A stretch of DNA of 64,000 nt, taken from contig NZ_CP017481.1 in the NCBI RefSeq assembly GCF_002307355.1, positions 3,782,001-3,846,000 of the forward strand, read 5' to 3'. The notes under the pieces are model-generated. The model was not told the DNA's origin. It searched no databases and saw only the letters and a list, made by a program, of their open reading frames with translations. This document shows positions 27,387 through 37,145 of the stretch, in pieces; the stretch's first letter is position 1, and each line of letters begins with the position of its first letter. A program made the translations under genes and the position numbers. Source of the DNA: Pectobacterium polaris (lineage in GTDB: Bacteria > Pseudomonadota > Gammaproteobacteria > Enterobacterales > Enterobacteriaceae).

Positions 27387-27808
27387 ATTTTCCTCCTCGG
27401 TGTTGGATAATGTTGAGGCAAATCCAGCTACTGAAGCAGTACAGACATGCGTTACGGCTGGTCAAATAGCACCAGCGGTTCCCTTTAAGCATAGTAAGCT
27501 AATGAATAAAATGCCAAAGGCATTTTATAACGTCGTCTGCGGGATGACGGAAAAGGTCAGGATCGAGGGATAAAAAAATGCCGACAAAACTGTCGGCATG
27601 GTGTGAATCAATTGTGCTATGCAGTAATTCAAAAAAGGAAGTAAGACAATATGGAGCGCAACGCCCATCGCTTGACGTTGCATTCACCTGCGGGAATGAT
27701 AGTGCCGCACAACAGGGTAAAAAATGTTGATATTGCTCAATTTACGCGTGGTTTTTTAGCCGTTCGCGACAGTTTGTGATTATCTGCGCACCCGCTCGCC
27801 GCAAGTCG
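27387..27808. other. Gap between the proline-rich gene and zntB
   Basis: The 422-base region holds the proline-rich gene's promoter, an AAAATGCC/GGCATTTT hairpin (27508-27526) and the zntB-side terminator near 27580. A 26-codon ORF at 27651 with a fair ribosome site is not convincing. Confidence 0.5.
27571..27599 (-). terminator. Minus-strand terminator downstream of zntB
   Basis: ATGCCGACA (27578-27586) pairs perfectly with TGTCGGCAT (27591-27599) around AAAC. The A-run at 27572-27578 becomes a T-run on the minus strand. It lies about 210 bases beyond the zntB stop. Confidence 0.7.
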
Positions 27809-28792
27809 TTATAGCCATTTACTGCGTTTTAACCACCATGCAACGCCGCCCACCAATATCACCAACATCAGGCAGAACGTGAAAAAACCAAACGGCGCAT
27901 CACCGCCGGGAATTCCCCCTAAGTTGACGCCAAATAAGCCGGTTAAGAACGTCGTCGGCAGGAAAACCATCGCCAAAAGCGACATCGTATAGGTACGGCG
28001 GTTCATCGCTTCAGTCATCAACGCAGTAATTTCATCCGACAGTACCGTGGTGCGCGCAATACTGGCGTCCAGATCCTCCAGCCCGCGCCCTAATCGATCG
28101 GCAATTTCCTGCATTCTGCGGCGATCGTCATCCTGCATCCAGGGCAGTTTCTCGCCGGAAATACGCGAGAAGACATCGCGCTGTGGCGTCATATAGCGGC
28201 GTAACACGATAAGCTGTTTGCGAATCAGCGCCAGCTCGCCGCGCGGTGGAATCTTTTGCTCCAGCAAATCCTCTTCCAGATCGATGATTTTCTCATGCAA
28301 ATCATCAATAAATTCGCTGGTATGATCGGTCAACGATTCCGCAATGGAAACCAGCCAGCTTCCGCTGTCCGTCGGGCCATTGCCTTCCTTCAGATCGGTA
28401 AGAATCTCGTCGATAGCCAGAACTTTACGGCGTCGAGTGGAAATAATCAGTTTATCGGTAATAAACACCCGAACGGCCACAAGCTGATCCGGTCGCGCAT
28501 TGGCATTCAGGTTAATGCTGCGCAGCGTGATCAACGTACCTTCCCCTAAGCGCGTGACTCTGGGGCGGGCGCTTTCCCCCGCCAGTGCATTGCGTACGCT
28601 ATCCGGCACCAGCGTCGTTTTATTCAACCAGCGCACGCTGGCAGGCAAGGTAGAATCCAGGTGTAGCCAGCAGGGTTTCTCGCTGTTAACCACATCCTGC
28701 TCGCCAATCGGGGTCACGCCCCCCTTTCCATCCAACTGATACGCATGAACCGCACCGCTGTGTTGCAACTCTTTTCCTGCCAAGGATTCCAC
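27809..28792 (-). CDS. zntB: Zinc transport protein ZntB
   Basis: A 327-residue CorA-family protein, exactly the length of E. coli ZntB. A large cytoplasmic funnel domain with a long coiled helix ([18 protein letters not shown]) leads to two C-terminal membrane helices. The selectivity-loop motif reads LFGVNLGG, i.e. GVN rather than the GMN of CorA, which is the ZntB hallmark. It moves zinc across the inner membrane; import coupled to protons is the current view, efflux the older one. Single gene, convergent with ttcA. Confidence 0.96.
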   Translation of the reverse strand: MESLAGKELQHSGAVHAYQLDGKGGVTPIGEQDVVNSEKPCWLHLDSTLPASVRWLNKTTLVPDSVRNALAGESARPRVTRLGEGTLITLRSINLNANARPDQLVAVRVFITDKLIISTRRRKVLAIDEILTDLKEGNGPTDSGSWLVSIAESLTDHTSEFIDDLHEKIIDLEEDLLEQKIPPRGELALIRKQLIVLRRYMTPQRDVFSRISGEKLPWMQDDDRRRMQEIADRLGRGLEDLDASIARTTVLSDEITALMTEAMNRRTYTMSLLAMVFLPTTFLTGLFGVNLGGIPGGDAPFGFFTFCLMLVILVGGVAWWLKRSKWL

Positions 28793-28847
28793 GTCTTGCC
28801 TCCAACGGTTTTGCTATCACTTTTTGCTATCAGCGTTGCTCTCTGCC

Positions 28848-28878
28848 AGCCGGAGCGACCATCACGATCGCTCCGGCT
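28848..28878. terminator. Perfect 11-bp stem-loop between mppA and zntB
   Basis: AGCCGGAGCGA (28848-28858) pairs with TCGCTCCGGCT (28868-28878). It lies downstream of mppA on the minus strand, though the T-rich tail is on the + side. It probably ends mppA transcription before zntB. Confidence 0.6.
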
Positions 28879-28913
28879 TTATCGCCACATCATTCGATGT
28901 ATTAATACAGTAC

Positions 28914-30530
28914 TTAATGCTTTTCGATGTAAAGCATGTGGCTGTACGCCACGTCTTCAGGGTTAGTAATCGGGTAGCCCTTCACCCACGGTTTGATCAA
29001 GCGTCCGTTGGTATATTGATAGATCGGCGCAATCGGTGCTTCATCCACCAAGATCTGCTCTGCCCGGTTGTAGTCCGCATTCAGTGCCTGCGGGTTAGTC
29101 TGATTACCCGCTTCATCTAGAACACGATCGTAATTCGCGTTTTTAAAGCGCGCGATATTCCCGCTGTGGTGCGAGGCAAGCAGTGAGAGGAATGTCGACG
29201 GTTCGTTGTAGTCACCGACCCAGGAGGCCCGCACGACGTCAAAATTACCGCTATTACGGCTGTCGATATAGGTTTGCCACTCTTGATTGGATAAACGCAC
29301 GTCTACCCCCAGCGTTTTCTTCCACATGGAGGCCACGGCAATCGCGATCTTCTGGTGGCTTTCTGACGTGTTATACAGCAGCGATAATTTCAGCGGATTA
29401 TTGGGGCCGTAGCCTGCTGCTGCCATCAGCGCTTTTGCCTGCGCATCCAGCTCATCCTGAGAATACTGCTGCAACAGACTTTCCGTCGGTTTGAAGCCCG
29501 CGGTGACGTCCGGCGTAAAGTGCCAGGCCGGTTTTTCCCCCGTGCCCAATACTTTTTCCGCAATAACTTTACGATCGATGGCGTAAGACAGCGCTTTTCG
29601 CACTCGTACGTCATTGGTCGGCGCACGCTGCGTGTTAAACGCGTAATAATAGGTGCCAAGCTGATCCGGCGTATAAACCTGGCCGGGCAAGTCTTTCAGC
29701 AGCTTCTGGTACAGGTTTTTAGGAAACGACTCGGTGATATCGATATCGCCGGACAGATAGCGCTTCGTCGCATTCGATTCCTGATTGATCGGAACAAAGG
29801 TCACCTTTGTCAGGCGCGTGTTAGCGTTATCCCAATAATATGGATTCTGCGTGAGCACCAGCTTCTCATTAACAACGCGCTGATCCAGCTTAAACGCGCC
29901 ATTGCCAATCAGATTGCCTGGCTTCGTCCAGTCGTTCCCGAATTTTTCTATCGTAGCCTGATGCACCGGAAACAGGCTGAAATTCGCCGTCAGGCTGACA
30001 AAATAAGGCACGGGCTTGCTGAGCTGCACTTTCAGCGTGTGATCATTGACGGCCGTCACGCCAAGCTGATCGACGGGCAACTTGCCCGCGAGAATCTGTT
30101 CGGCGTTTTGAATCCCCGCCAGTCGGGCAAACCAGGCGAACGGCGAGCTGTTTTCAGGGGTGACCAGACGACGCCAGCTGTAGACAAAATCATTCGCCGT
30201 AACGGGTTCACCGTTAGACCAGCGGGCATTATCACGCAGGGTAAAGATAAACGTGCGGTTATCGGTCGTCTGCCAGCGCAGCGCTACGCCCGGGACCAGG
30301 TTCCCCTGCGCGTCCTGATTGACCAGCCCTTCAAACAGATCGCGTGCCACCTGAGCTTCCGGCAACCCCACCGCTTTTATCGGATCGAGGGAAGCCGGTT
30401 CATCTTTAATGTGGCGAACGATTTCTTGTTTCTCAGCCAGAACCGTTCCCGCCGGAACCTGCGCCGCAACGGCATTGCCCGTCATGGCCGCCATCAACGC
30501 GGCATAAAATGCAGAATATCCATAGTGCAT
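28914..30530 (-). CDS. mppA: Periplasmic murein tripeptide-binding protein MppA
   Basis: A 538-residue family-5 solute-binding protein with a signal peptide (about 1-23, ending NAVAA). It carries the OppA/MppA pattern (IVRHIKDEPASLDPIKAVGLPEAQVARDLFEGL, and WVGDYNEPSTFLSLL near the C-terminus). OppA itself is very similar, but the neighbour mpaA and its size match E. coli mppA (537). It captures L-Ala-gamma-D-Glu-meso-Dap for the Opp permease in peptidoglycan recycling. It is divergent from mpaA, whose enzyme cleaves the same tripeptide in the cytoplasm. Confidence 0.92.
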   Translation of the reverse strand: MHYGYSAFYAALMAAMTGNAVAAQVPAGTVLAEKQEIVRHIKDEPASLDPIKAVGLPEAQVARDLFEGLVNQDAQGNLVPGVALRWQTTDNRTFIFTLRDNARWSNGEPVTANDFVYSWRRLVTPENSSPFAWFARLAGIQNAEQILAGKLPVDQLGVTAVNDHTLKVQLSKPVPYFVSLTANFSLFPVHQATIEKFGNDWTKPGNLIGNGAFKLDQRVVNEKLVLTQNPYYWDNANTRLTKVTFVPINQESNATKRYLSGDIDITESFPKNLYQKLLKDLPGQVYTPDQLGTYYYAFNTQRAPTNDVRVRKALSYAIDRKVIAEKVLGTGEKPAWHFTPDVTAGFKPTESLLQQYSQDELDAQAKALMAAAGYGPNNPLKLSLLYNTSESHQKIAIAVASMWKKTLGVDVRLSNQEWQTYIDSRNSGNFDVVRASWVGDYNEPSTFLSLLASHHSGNIARFKNANYDRVLDEAGNQTNPQALNADYNRAEQILVDEAPIAPIYQYTNGRLIKPWVKGYPITNPEDVAYSHMLYIEKH

Positions 30531-30695
30531 GATGATTTGACCTGAAAGCGTAATGAATTGATTGAAGAATATAATAGTCAGAAATTAGCGCTATCATCCA
30601 GCGATACCCCCGCAATTTGTCAGCTTGCATCGCCGTTTGCGTCTCCGGGCCGATTTTTTTATGATGAAACGCATAGGTAACCACAGGGCGATAAC

Positions 30696-31415
30696 ATGGA
30701 AAACCCGATCATTCCTCTTCAGGCACGCCGGCAACGAGGCAATCTACCGTCGCTGGGCGAACCGTATGGGAAATCGCTGCTGGGCGCGCCGCTGCTGTAT
30801 TTCCCAGCCGAATTAGCCCCTTCAGAGAGCGGGCTGATTATTGCCGGTACACACGGCGATGAAACCGCAGCAGTCGTGGCGCTGTCCTGCGCGCTGCGTA
30901 CCCTCTTTTCAGGCCAGCGTCGCCATCATGTGATTCTTGCAGTGAACCCGGATGGCTGTCAGTTGGGGCTGCGCGCCAACGCCAACGGTGTCGATCTCAA
31001 TCGCAATTTTCCGGCCAGTAACTGGCAGCCGGGGAAGACGGTCTATCGCTGGAATAGCGCCGCAGATGAACGCGATGTCGAGCTATCCACGGGCGAAACG
31101 GCAGGTTCAGAGCCGGAAACAAAAGCCCTTTGCACGCTGATTGAGAAACTTAATCCTCACTGGGTTGTCTCTTTTCATGAGCCACTCGCCTGTATTGAAG
31201 ATCCACATCGTTCCGAACTGGGTCAATGGTTGGCGCAGCGGTGCGAACTGCCGTTAGTATCGAGTATCGGTTACGACACGCCTGGCTCTTTCGGAAGTTG
31301 GTGCGCCGATCGTTCGCTTCATTGCATTACCGCTGAGCTTCCGCCAATCTCGGCTGATGCCGCCAGCGAATGCTACCTAAAAGCGATGGTGGCGTTGCTA
31401 AGCCAGCAATTTTAA
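30696..31415 (+). CDS. mpaA: Murein peptide amidase A (MpaA)
   Basis: A 239-residue M14-family zinc carboxypeptidase. The metal ligands appear as the H-x-x-E pair in GTHGDETAAV and His in VVSFHEPLACIED; the catalytic Glu is in CITAELP. It cleaves the gamma-D-Glu-Dap bond of murein tripeptide in the cytoplasm, after uptake by MppA/Opp. The divergent mppA and mpaA pair share a 165-base regulatory region. Followed by tpx, as in E. coli. Confidence 0.94.
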   Translation: MENPIIPLQARRQRGNLPSLGEPYGKSLLGAPLLYFPAELAPSESGLIIAGTHGDETAAVVALSCALRTLFSGQRRHHVILAVNPDGCQLGLRANANGVDLNRNFPASNWQPGKTVYRWNSAADERDVELSTGETAGSEPETKALCTLIEKLNPHWVVSFHEPLACIEDPHRSELGQWLAQRCELPLVSSIGYDTPGSFGSWCADRSLHCITAELPPISADAASECYLKAMVALLSQQF

Positions 31416-31494
31416 TCGTAATTTTTATACCAATGTTGCTAATGTTGCCCTAAACTGAGCAGCGTGTTAATCACCTGTAATTAAGGACGCAAAC

Positions 31495-31998
31495 ATGTCA
31501 CAGAACGTACATTTTCAAGGCAATCCTGTGCCAGTAGCAGGGTCATTCCCAGCCAAAGGAAGCAAAGCCCCAGCATTTACTCTGGTGGCTAAAGATCTGT
31601 CTGATACCCCGCTGAGCAACTATGCTGGCAAGCGAAAAATCCTGAACATTTTCCCAAGCATCGATACCGGTGTTTGTGCCGCGTCCGTGCGCAAATTCAA
31701 CCAACTGGGTTCTGAACTGGATAACACCGTTGTTCTGTGTATTTCTTCCGATCTGCCGTTCGCGCAGTCCCGCTTTTGCGGCGCGGAAGGTCTGAACAAC
31801 GTTGTTGTGCTGTCTACCCTGCGTGGCGGTGAGTTCAAAGAAAGCTATGGCGTTGCTATCGCCGATGGCGCGCTGAAAGGTCTGACCGCTCGCGCGGTTG
31901 TCGTACTGGATGAGAACGACAACGTGCTGCACAGCGAACTGGTGAACGAAATCACCACTGAACCAGACTACGACGCAGCACTGGCTGTTCTGAAATAA
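31495..31998 (+). CDS. tpx: Lipid hydroperoxidase / thiol peroxidase Tpx
   Basis: A 167-residue 2-Cys peroxiredoxin. The peroxidatic cysteine is Cys61 ([14 protein letters not shown]) and the resolving cysteine Cys95 (SRFCGAEG), the same numbers as in E. coli Tpx. It reduces organic peroxides with electrons from thioredoxin. AAGGACG precedes the ATG. It ends in a classic terminator. In E. coli tyrR is the next gene; here two accessory genes intervene. Confidence 0.97.
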   Translation: MSQNVHFQGNPVPVAGSFPAKGSKAPAFTLVAKDLSDTPLSNYAGKRKILNIFPSIDTGVCAASVRKFNQLGSELDNTVVLCISSDLPFAQSRFCGAEGLNNVVVLSTLRGGEFKESYGVAIADGALKGLTARAVVVLDENDNVLHSELVNEITTEPDYDAALAVLK

Positions 31999-32022
31999 GC
32001 TAAGCTACGCTGAATTACATGA

Positions 32023-32048
32023 AAAACGGCTGCGCAAGCAGCCGTTTT
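32023..32048 (+). terminator. tpx terminator
   Basis: AAAACGGCTGC (32023-32033), loop GCAA and GCAGCCGTTTT (32038-32048), a perfect 11-bp stem. It is A-rich on one side and T-rich on the other, so it can serve both tpx and the convergent dprA-like gene. Confidence 0.9.
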
Positions 32049-32065
32049 GTTATTCTGACTTAGGA

Positions 32066-33274
32066 TCAAGAAGGGTTAGCAATCCATTGATAACGAATCG
32101 GCCGATCCTGTTTGCTAATAACGCCTTCATCAACAGCCCGCTGTAACCAGACAGTAAGCTGCGATTTGTGTAGCGCAGTGAGACTGATGAGTTCATCCAG
32201 GCTTACCGCTTCTACCGCCAGCCGACTGAGTTCCTGTAAAAACAACGTGTAAAAATCAATGGGCTGATCCGACAGTGCTGTTTGCGGCTCCTCGCGTAAA
32301 ACTAGGCTACCTTGCCTCCCCAGGGCAACGGACGTCGATACAGAGTTAACCTGCTCGAGTAATCCGGCAACACTCAAAGATCGCCAGTCCATATCACACC
32401 AGCGCCCCCCTGCAATAACCAGATCTGCGTTGCCCGCAGACTCTTCGTCTGTTGGCTTTACCCACAGCGGCACCCAGCCTTTCTTCAGGTTTTCCTGCGC
32501 GCCGCTGAACGTCCCCCCATTTTTACCTGAGTGAACGACCAAGGCACTTTCAGCAAGGCAATAAATGTATTTATTCCTCGCCATCGCATTGCCTGTACTG
32601 AAACCTGCTTCAGGGTGGAAAGGAGACACTAATACCGCCCGCCCTTCCATCAATCCTTTACGCCATTTCGTACTCGTACTCGCCTTAAGCAAACTATCGG
32701 CCATCACGCCGATGACAACGCCCCCCTGACTCATGGCACCCAGCATCGCGGTTTCATCCACGCCTCTGGCCCCACCAGAAACGATGGCAATATCGTCAGC
32801 AGCGGCCTGTATACCAACCTGATGTGTAAACGATAAATCCATAGCATTAGCATTACGCGAACCGACCACCGCCAGCCCACTGGTATTTAATAGCGTACGG
32901 TTACCACAGCCGAATAATACGGGGGGAGAATCACTTTTCAGCCGCTGCTTTAAACGTTTCGGATAATCATAATCTGAACGCGTAACGACCCATAATCCCG
33001 CCCTTTGCCACTTTTCAATTGCCAGAGCCAGACTATGTCCTCGGCCCAGCAGTTGAACAATCCGGGCAACGCTCACGCGTGAATCATGCCAACCGCTGAG
33101 CTGCGCGGTAGGGTCCGGCATAAGGAGATCCGCAGGGCTCAGTGATTTTTCTTTCAACCACAATGCAAAGCGCCCCCACTCCGTATTGGTGAGTGGCTTG
33201 AGGTCGTCAACACTTGCCTTGCTGAAATAACAGGTCAAAAGCAGTGTCGCTTGTGCCGTGGGGGATAAATTCAT
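32066..33274 (-). CDS. DprA/Smf-like protein, partner of RecQ-PRTase
   Basis: A 402-residue protein with the DprA Rossmann core (about 130-300): LAVVGSRNA, IVSGGARGVDETA, and NKYIYCLAESALVVHSGKNGGT. The N-terminal about 120 residues and a C-terminal winged-helix-like part (LDELISLTALHKSQLTVWLQRAVDEGVISK) complete it. Housekeeping DprA loads RecA on single-stranded DNA, but this is a second, divergent type. Its ATG overlaps the stop of the upstream helicase-PRTase gene by four bases, so both are made together. In ShosTA pairs a DprA-like protein is antitoxin to a phosphoribosyltransferase toxin; an analogous role here is inference. A shared terminator with tpx follows. Confidence 0.8.
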   Translation of the reverse strand: MNLSPTAQATLLLTCYFSKASVDDLKPLTNTEWGRFALWLKEKSLSPADLLMPDPTAQLSGWHDSRVSVARIVQLLGRGHSLALAIEKWQRAGLWVVTRSDYDYPKRLKQRLKSDSPPVLFGCGNRTLLNTSGLAVVGSRNANAMDLSFTHQVGIQAAADDIAIVSGGARGVDETAMLGAMSQGGVVIGVMADSLLKASTSTKWRKGLMEGRAVLVSPFHPEAGFSTGNAMARNKYIYCLAESALVVHSGKNGGTFSGAQENLKKGWVPLWVKPTDEESAGNADLVIAGGRWCDMDWRSLSVAGLLEQVNSVSTSVALGRQGSLVLREEPQTALSDQPIDFYTLFLQELSRLAVEAVSLDELISLTALHKSQLTVWLQRAVDEGVISKQDRPIRYQWIANPS

Positions 33275-35394
33275 GCATCACTCACCGAAGCAGACGCGAG
33301 CGCGGCCGGATAAACACAGCCACTACCCGCTTGTTGTAATAAGGCAGCAATCACCGCCAACGTCCAGCCAGAATCAACAATATCATCAATCAACAACACC
33401 GCACCTTCTGGTATCGAGGGGATGACAGCAAACGCACCGTCCAGATTACGGCACTGGTGGAAGCGGTTTTGTTGACCTTTCTGTGGCTGGTTGTCACGTA
33501 TTTTATGAATAGCATCCACAAACGGTAGGTTCAACCGTTCTGCCAGACGCCGAGCAAAGTCAGGTACCAATACAGGATGATTAAGTGAAGGCACACAGCA
33601 GACCCATTCAGGTCCGGGTTCGGGCTGCCAGCGTTGTTGAATCATCTCCGCCATCGCTGTAACCAATTCGTCACTAAAACGGCCTGCATATTTATTATCT
33701 GCCACTCTCCTTCCCCATCCCGCATCACCCCAGCGGGACAAGACACGTCCTTCTTGAGCACGCAAATTCTGCGCTAAATTCCCGCGAAAACCGTACTCAA
33801 TAAAAGCATTAGCGGCGACCTGTATATTTGGCCGAATGATAGCTTCAGCCTGTTTGAGAAATGTTCCTGCGCGATGAATAAGCTCAGCATTAAGCGAAAT
33901 AGCGACCACAGAACGTCCAAGGCAGGAAGTACACTGACCACACGGCGTCGTATCTCGGTCATCCAGTGCGTGGCGCAAAAATGTCATCTTGCAACTCGTC
34001 GCCGCCAGATATGCCTGCATCTCCTGCCATTCCCGTTCTCGTTGCCCGGTAAGATGAGCAATACGGGCACGATCCATCGCATAAGGGATAGGCGTCCTAC
34101 GCCACTTCTGGTCAATTTTTATCACGGGTGCCGGGCTATCGACGCTGAGAAATTTCAAAACTTTCTCGATCTGCCCATAACGCAGGTTGGTTTGTTCTTC
34201 AATTTCTCGCAATGTCAGGCCATCCGCATTTGCAAGCGCCTGCATAATTTCAGTCACTTGCGTCTCCGCAGGAAAAGCCGATCCCCTGAAAAATTCGTGA
34301 ATCTCTCTATCTTCAACACCAGACATCAGGATACCGACAGCTCGCTCGATACCGCGTCCGGCGCGCCCCACCTGCTGGTAATACGCAACAATCGATCCCG
34401 GCATCTGATAATGAATCACAAAACCCAGATCGGGTTTATCGTATCCCATGCCGAGCGCCGTCGTCGCCACGAGCACCTTAATCTGATTATTAAGCAACAA
34501 TGATTCAAGGTGTTGCCGATATCCATCTGAATCAGTTTTCCCTGCCGACGTCATAAAATCGTCATGCGTTACACCGCTGTAATAAGCCCGCGCGACGATA
34601 CCCGACTGATTGAGCCAGCGAGAAACCATCTCCGCATCGCGCTGCGTCAGCACATAAACAATTCCTGTCCCTTGTAGGGTTGGAATCGCCTGTACCAGCC
34701 ATGCCAGACGCGATGATTGGTCAGGTAATCTCATCGTCTGTAACGACAGGCTTTCACGAATGAGTGAGCCACGCTGAATGCGAATGTTACCTAGTTGAGC
34801 CTGAATATCCTCAACCACGCGATTATTGGCGGTGGCCGTCGTACCCAGCACGGGGGTATTAGCGGGCAATTGACGAAGAATATTCACAATGCGCCGATAG
34901 TCTGGCCGGAAATCATGTCCCCAATCCGAAATGCAGTGTGCTTCGTCAATCACCATCAGGGCAATACGGTCGGCAATGGGCTGCAATACCGTGTCAACAA
35001 ATGAATCATTCGCCAGACGCTCAGGTGAAATCAATAAACAATCAACCTGATTGCTGATGATACGTTGCGCAACGCTATTCCAATCATCTCTATTGGTCGA
35101 GTTCAGCGTTTCCGCCACAATGCCTAATCGCCCAGCAGAATCTATCTGGTTGCGCATCAGCGCCAACAGAGGCGACACAATAATAGTGGGCCCCATGCCA
35201 CGATCGCGGAAAATTTTCGTACTGATGAAATAGACCGAACTCTTTCCCCAGCCAGTTCGCTGTACTACCAGTAATTTCTGCTGGCGGTTAACCAGCGCGT
35301 CAATCGCTTCCCACTGCCCGTCACGAAACTGTGCGGCGGGGTCAGCGAGTGCAGTCTGTAGCAGTTGTCGAGCCTGTTCTTGATCCATAATCAC
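33271..35394 (-). CDS. RecQ-like helicase fused to a C-terminal phosphoribosyltransferase domain
   Basis: A 707-residue protein. Residues about 1-340 form a RecQ-type helicase: RDGQWEAI, Walker A TGWGKS (47-52), DEAH (150-153) followed by CISDWGHDFRPDYRR, and QQVGRAGRG. A four-cysteine zinc segment follows (C-K-M-T-F then PCGQCTSC). Residues about 510-707 contain a type I PRTase with the PRPP loop VLLIDDIVDSGWT (666-678). The usual RecQ HRDC domain is absent. Helicase-PRTase fusions differ from housekeeping RecQ and suggest coupling of DNA unwinding to nucleotide or ADP-ribosyl-like chemistry. The gene is translationally coupled to a DprA-like gene and inserted between tpx and tyrR. A defence or competence-linked role is inferred. 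Confidence 0.82.
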   Translation of the reverse strand: MIMDQEQARQLLQTALADPAAQFRDGQWEAIDALVNRQQKLLVVQRTGWGKSSVYFISTKIFRDRGMGPTIIVSPLLALMRNQIDSAGRLGIVAETLNSTNRDDWNSVAQRIISNQVDCLLISPERLANDSFVDTVLQPIADRIALMVIDEAHCISDWGHDFRPDYRRIVNILRQLPANTPVLGTTATANNRVVEDIQAQLGNIRIQRGSLIRESLSLQTMRLPDQSSRLAWLVQAIPTLQGTGIVYVLTQRDAEMVSRWLNQSGIVARAYYSGVTHDDFMTSAGKTDSDGYRQHLESLLLNNQIKVLVATTALGMGYDKPDLGFVIHYQMPGSIVAYYQQVGRAGRGIERAVGILMSGVEDREIHEFFRGSAFPAETQVTEIMQALANADGLTLREIEEQTNLRYGQIEKVLKFLSVDSPAPVIKIDQKWRRTPIPYAMDRARIAHLTGQREREWQEMQAYLAATSCKMTFLRHALDDRDTTPCGQCTSCLGRSVVAISLNAELIHRAGTFLKQAEAIIRPNIQVAANAFIEYGFRGNLAQNLRAQEGRVLSRWGDAGWGRRVADNKYAGRFSDELVTAMAEMIQQRWQPEPGPEWVCCVPSLNHPVLVPDFARRLAERLNLPFVDAIHKIRDNQPQKGQQNRFHQCRNLDGAFAVIPSIPEGAVLLIDDIVDSGWTLAVIAALLQQAGSGCVYPAALASASVSDA

Positions 35395-35440
35395 TCCGTT
35401 GATTAATCAAGTCCCGCAGCATACATACCCATCGCCGCGA

Positions 35441-37012
35441 TTATTCCTCGTCGTCCCCCGCCGGTTTGCGTTGGCTGAGTCCATATTCCCGCAGTTTGTT
35501 GGCTATCGCCGTGTGCGATACGCCTAACCGTTTCGCCAGTTTGCGTGTACTTGGATAAGATTGATAAAGGCGGGTCAGCACGGAACGCTCGAAGCGTTTG
35601 TTGATGTCATCCAGCGAGCCATCAAGCAGGGTTTCATCTTGCGGCGCATCAATCGAAAACGCTGGGAGATCGATATCCTGCATATGCAGTTCGTTACCTT
35701 CCAACTGCGTTAGTGCGCGATAAATGGTATTTCGTAACTGCCGAACGTTACCCGGCCAGCCGTACTGCGGCAGGAAATGCTCCACATCTGCGGCCAGTTT
35801 AGGCCGTGGAATCCCCTGTTCATCGGCAAAACGCGCCACGAAAAGCTCTGCCAGCGGCATAATATCCGCCGGACGCTCGCGCAACGGCGGTAACATCAGC
35901 GAGAGCACATTGAGACGATAATAAAGATCCTCCCGGAACTCGCCGCGCTGCACCAGCTCCAACAGGTTTTTCTTGGTCGCGCAAATCACCCGCACGTCCA
36001 CATGGACTTCGTGATCTTCACCGACGCGACGGAATGTCCCATCATTCAGGAAACGCAGCAGTTTAGTCTGCATCTGCGCCGACATTTCACCGACTTCATC
36101 CAGCAGAACCGAACCACCGTTCGCCTGTTCGAAGAAGCCTTTCTTGCCTTCCTGCGCATTGAGATACGCGCCGGGCGCATGGCCGAATAGCTCGCTCTCC
36201 ATCACGTCATCGGGTAACGCCGCGCAGTTCAGCGCCAGGAACGGGTTCTTGCCGCGCGGCCCGCGCAGGTGGCAGGCGCGCGCCAGCATATCTTTGCCCG
36301 TCCCCGTGTCGCCCACGATCAGCAACGGCGCGTCCAGCATCGCTAATTTGCGCGCCTGCTCAACCACCTGACGCATTTTCGGGCTAACGGCCACGATGTG
36401 ATCGAACTCATTTTCATCATTCACGGCGAGATTCTGCAACTGGCGGCCCATGCGAGCGGCCGATTTCAGCATCACCAATGCGCCCGCCGTTGCCACTTTA
36501 CCGGCATCATCTTCCAGACGGACCGGCGTCATTTCCAGCAAGAAATCCTGGCCGCGAATCACCACACGCTCTGCGACGACAGCGCTGTTCTTTTCCAGCC
36601 AACTGGCGAAATTGAAACCGGGGATCATGCTGCCAATCGTCAATTCGCTGATGGTCTCTGACGATTGTTCAAACAGCGCCAGCGCGGCGGGGTTAAACAG
36701 CTCCAGCTTTCCTTTCATATCCAGCGAAAATACCGGTTCAGGCATCGATTCCAGCAGCGCATTCAACGCCCGATGCTCGCGCTCAGACGGCATGAACGCC
36801 ACAGTACGCACATCGCTGACGCTTTCAATACGGCGGATTTCCGTCATCAGCAGACGGAAATCATCAAAATCGAGGGTGGCAAAGTTGAGGTAGATACGAC
36901 CAATAGACGCAATTTCAATGCCGCGTAAATCAATATTGCGTGACGCAAGTAGATCTAACAGTTCACGGACCATACCAATGCGGTCTTCACAAATCACTTC
37001 CAGATGCATCAA
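35441..37012 (-). CDS. tyrR: Aromatic amino acid regulator TyrR
   Basis: A 523-residue regulator: an ACT domain (about 1-75), a PAS domain (about 80-170), an AAA+ ATPase with Walker A GDTGTGKD (about 235) and LLDEVGEM, and a C-terminal helix-turn-helix (STRKLAKRLGVSHTAIANKLREYGL). The sigma-54-contact loop reads PGAYLNA instead of GAFTGA, as expected for TyrR, which regulates sigma-70 promoters. It represses or activates aroF, tyrP, mtr and similar genes with Tyr, Phe, Trp and ATP as effectors. The 130-base gap upstream should hold its own promoter. Confidence 0.96.
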   Translation of the reverse strand: MMHLEVICEDRIGMVRELLDLLASRNIDLRGIEIASIGRIYLNFATLDFDDFRLLMTEIRRIESVSDVRTVAFMPSEREHRALNALLESMPEPVFSLDMKGKLELFNPAALALFEQSSETISELTIGSMIPGFNFASWLEKNSAVVAERVVIRGQDFLLEMTPVRLEDDAGKVATAGALVMLKSAARMGRQLQNLAVNDENEFDHIVAVSPKMRQVVEQARKLAMLDAPLLIVGDTGTGKDMLARACHLRGPRGKNPFLALNCAALPDDVMESELFGHAPGAYLNAQEGKKGFFEQANGGSVLLDEVGEMSAQMQTKLLRFLNDGTFRRVGEDHEVHVDVRVICATKKNLLELVQRGEFREDLYYRLNVLSLMLPPLRERPADIMPLAELFVARFADEQGIPRPKLAADVEHFLPQYGWPGNVRQLRNTIYRALTQLEGNELHMQDIDLPAFSIDAPQDETLLDGSLDDINKRFERSVLTRLYQSYPSTRKLAKRLGVSHTAIANKLREYGLSQRKPAGDDEE

Positions 37013-37145
37013 CGGCTACCTTCTTCAAGAGACACGACATGGCTATTGCTACTGATAATACCCTTTCGTTTGCACAGGATGAAGTAAGGTGGCAGCAAAA
37101 GTTGACACATCTGTACGTTTTTTCCACGTCAATGACGAAACGGGG

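Noticed and set aside
27651..27731. 26-codon ORF starting MERNAHRLTL with AAGGAA upstream
   Set aside because: It is too short and has no hydrophobic or otherwise distinctive pattern, and no homologue is known to me.
28914..30530. Calling the binding protein OppA
   Set aside because: No oppBCDF follow, and the divergent mpaA plus length match the mppA locus.
33271..35394. Calling the helicase the housekeeping RecQ
   Set aside because: It lacks the HRDC domain, carries a PRTase domain and is coupled to a DprA-like gene; housekeeping recQ lies elsewhere in enterobacteria.
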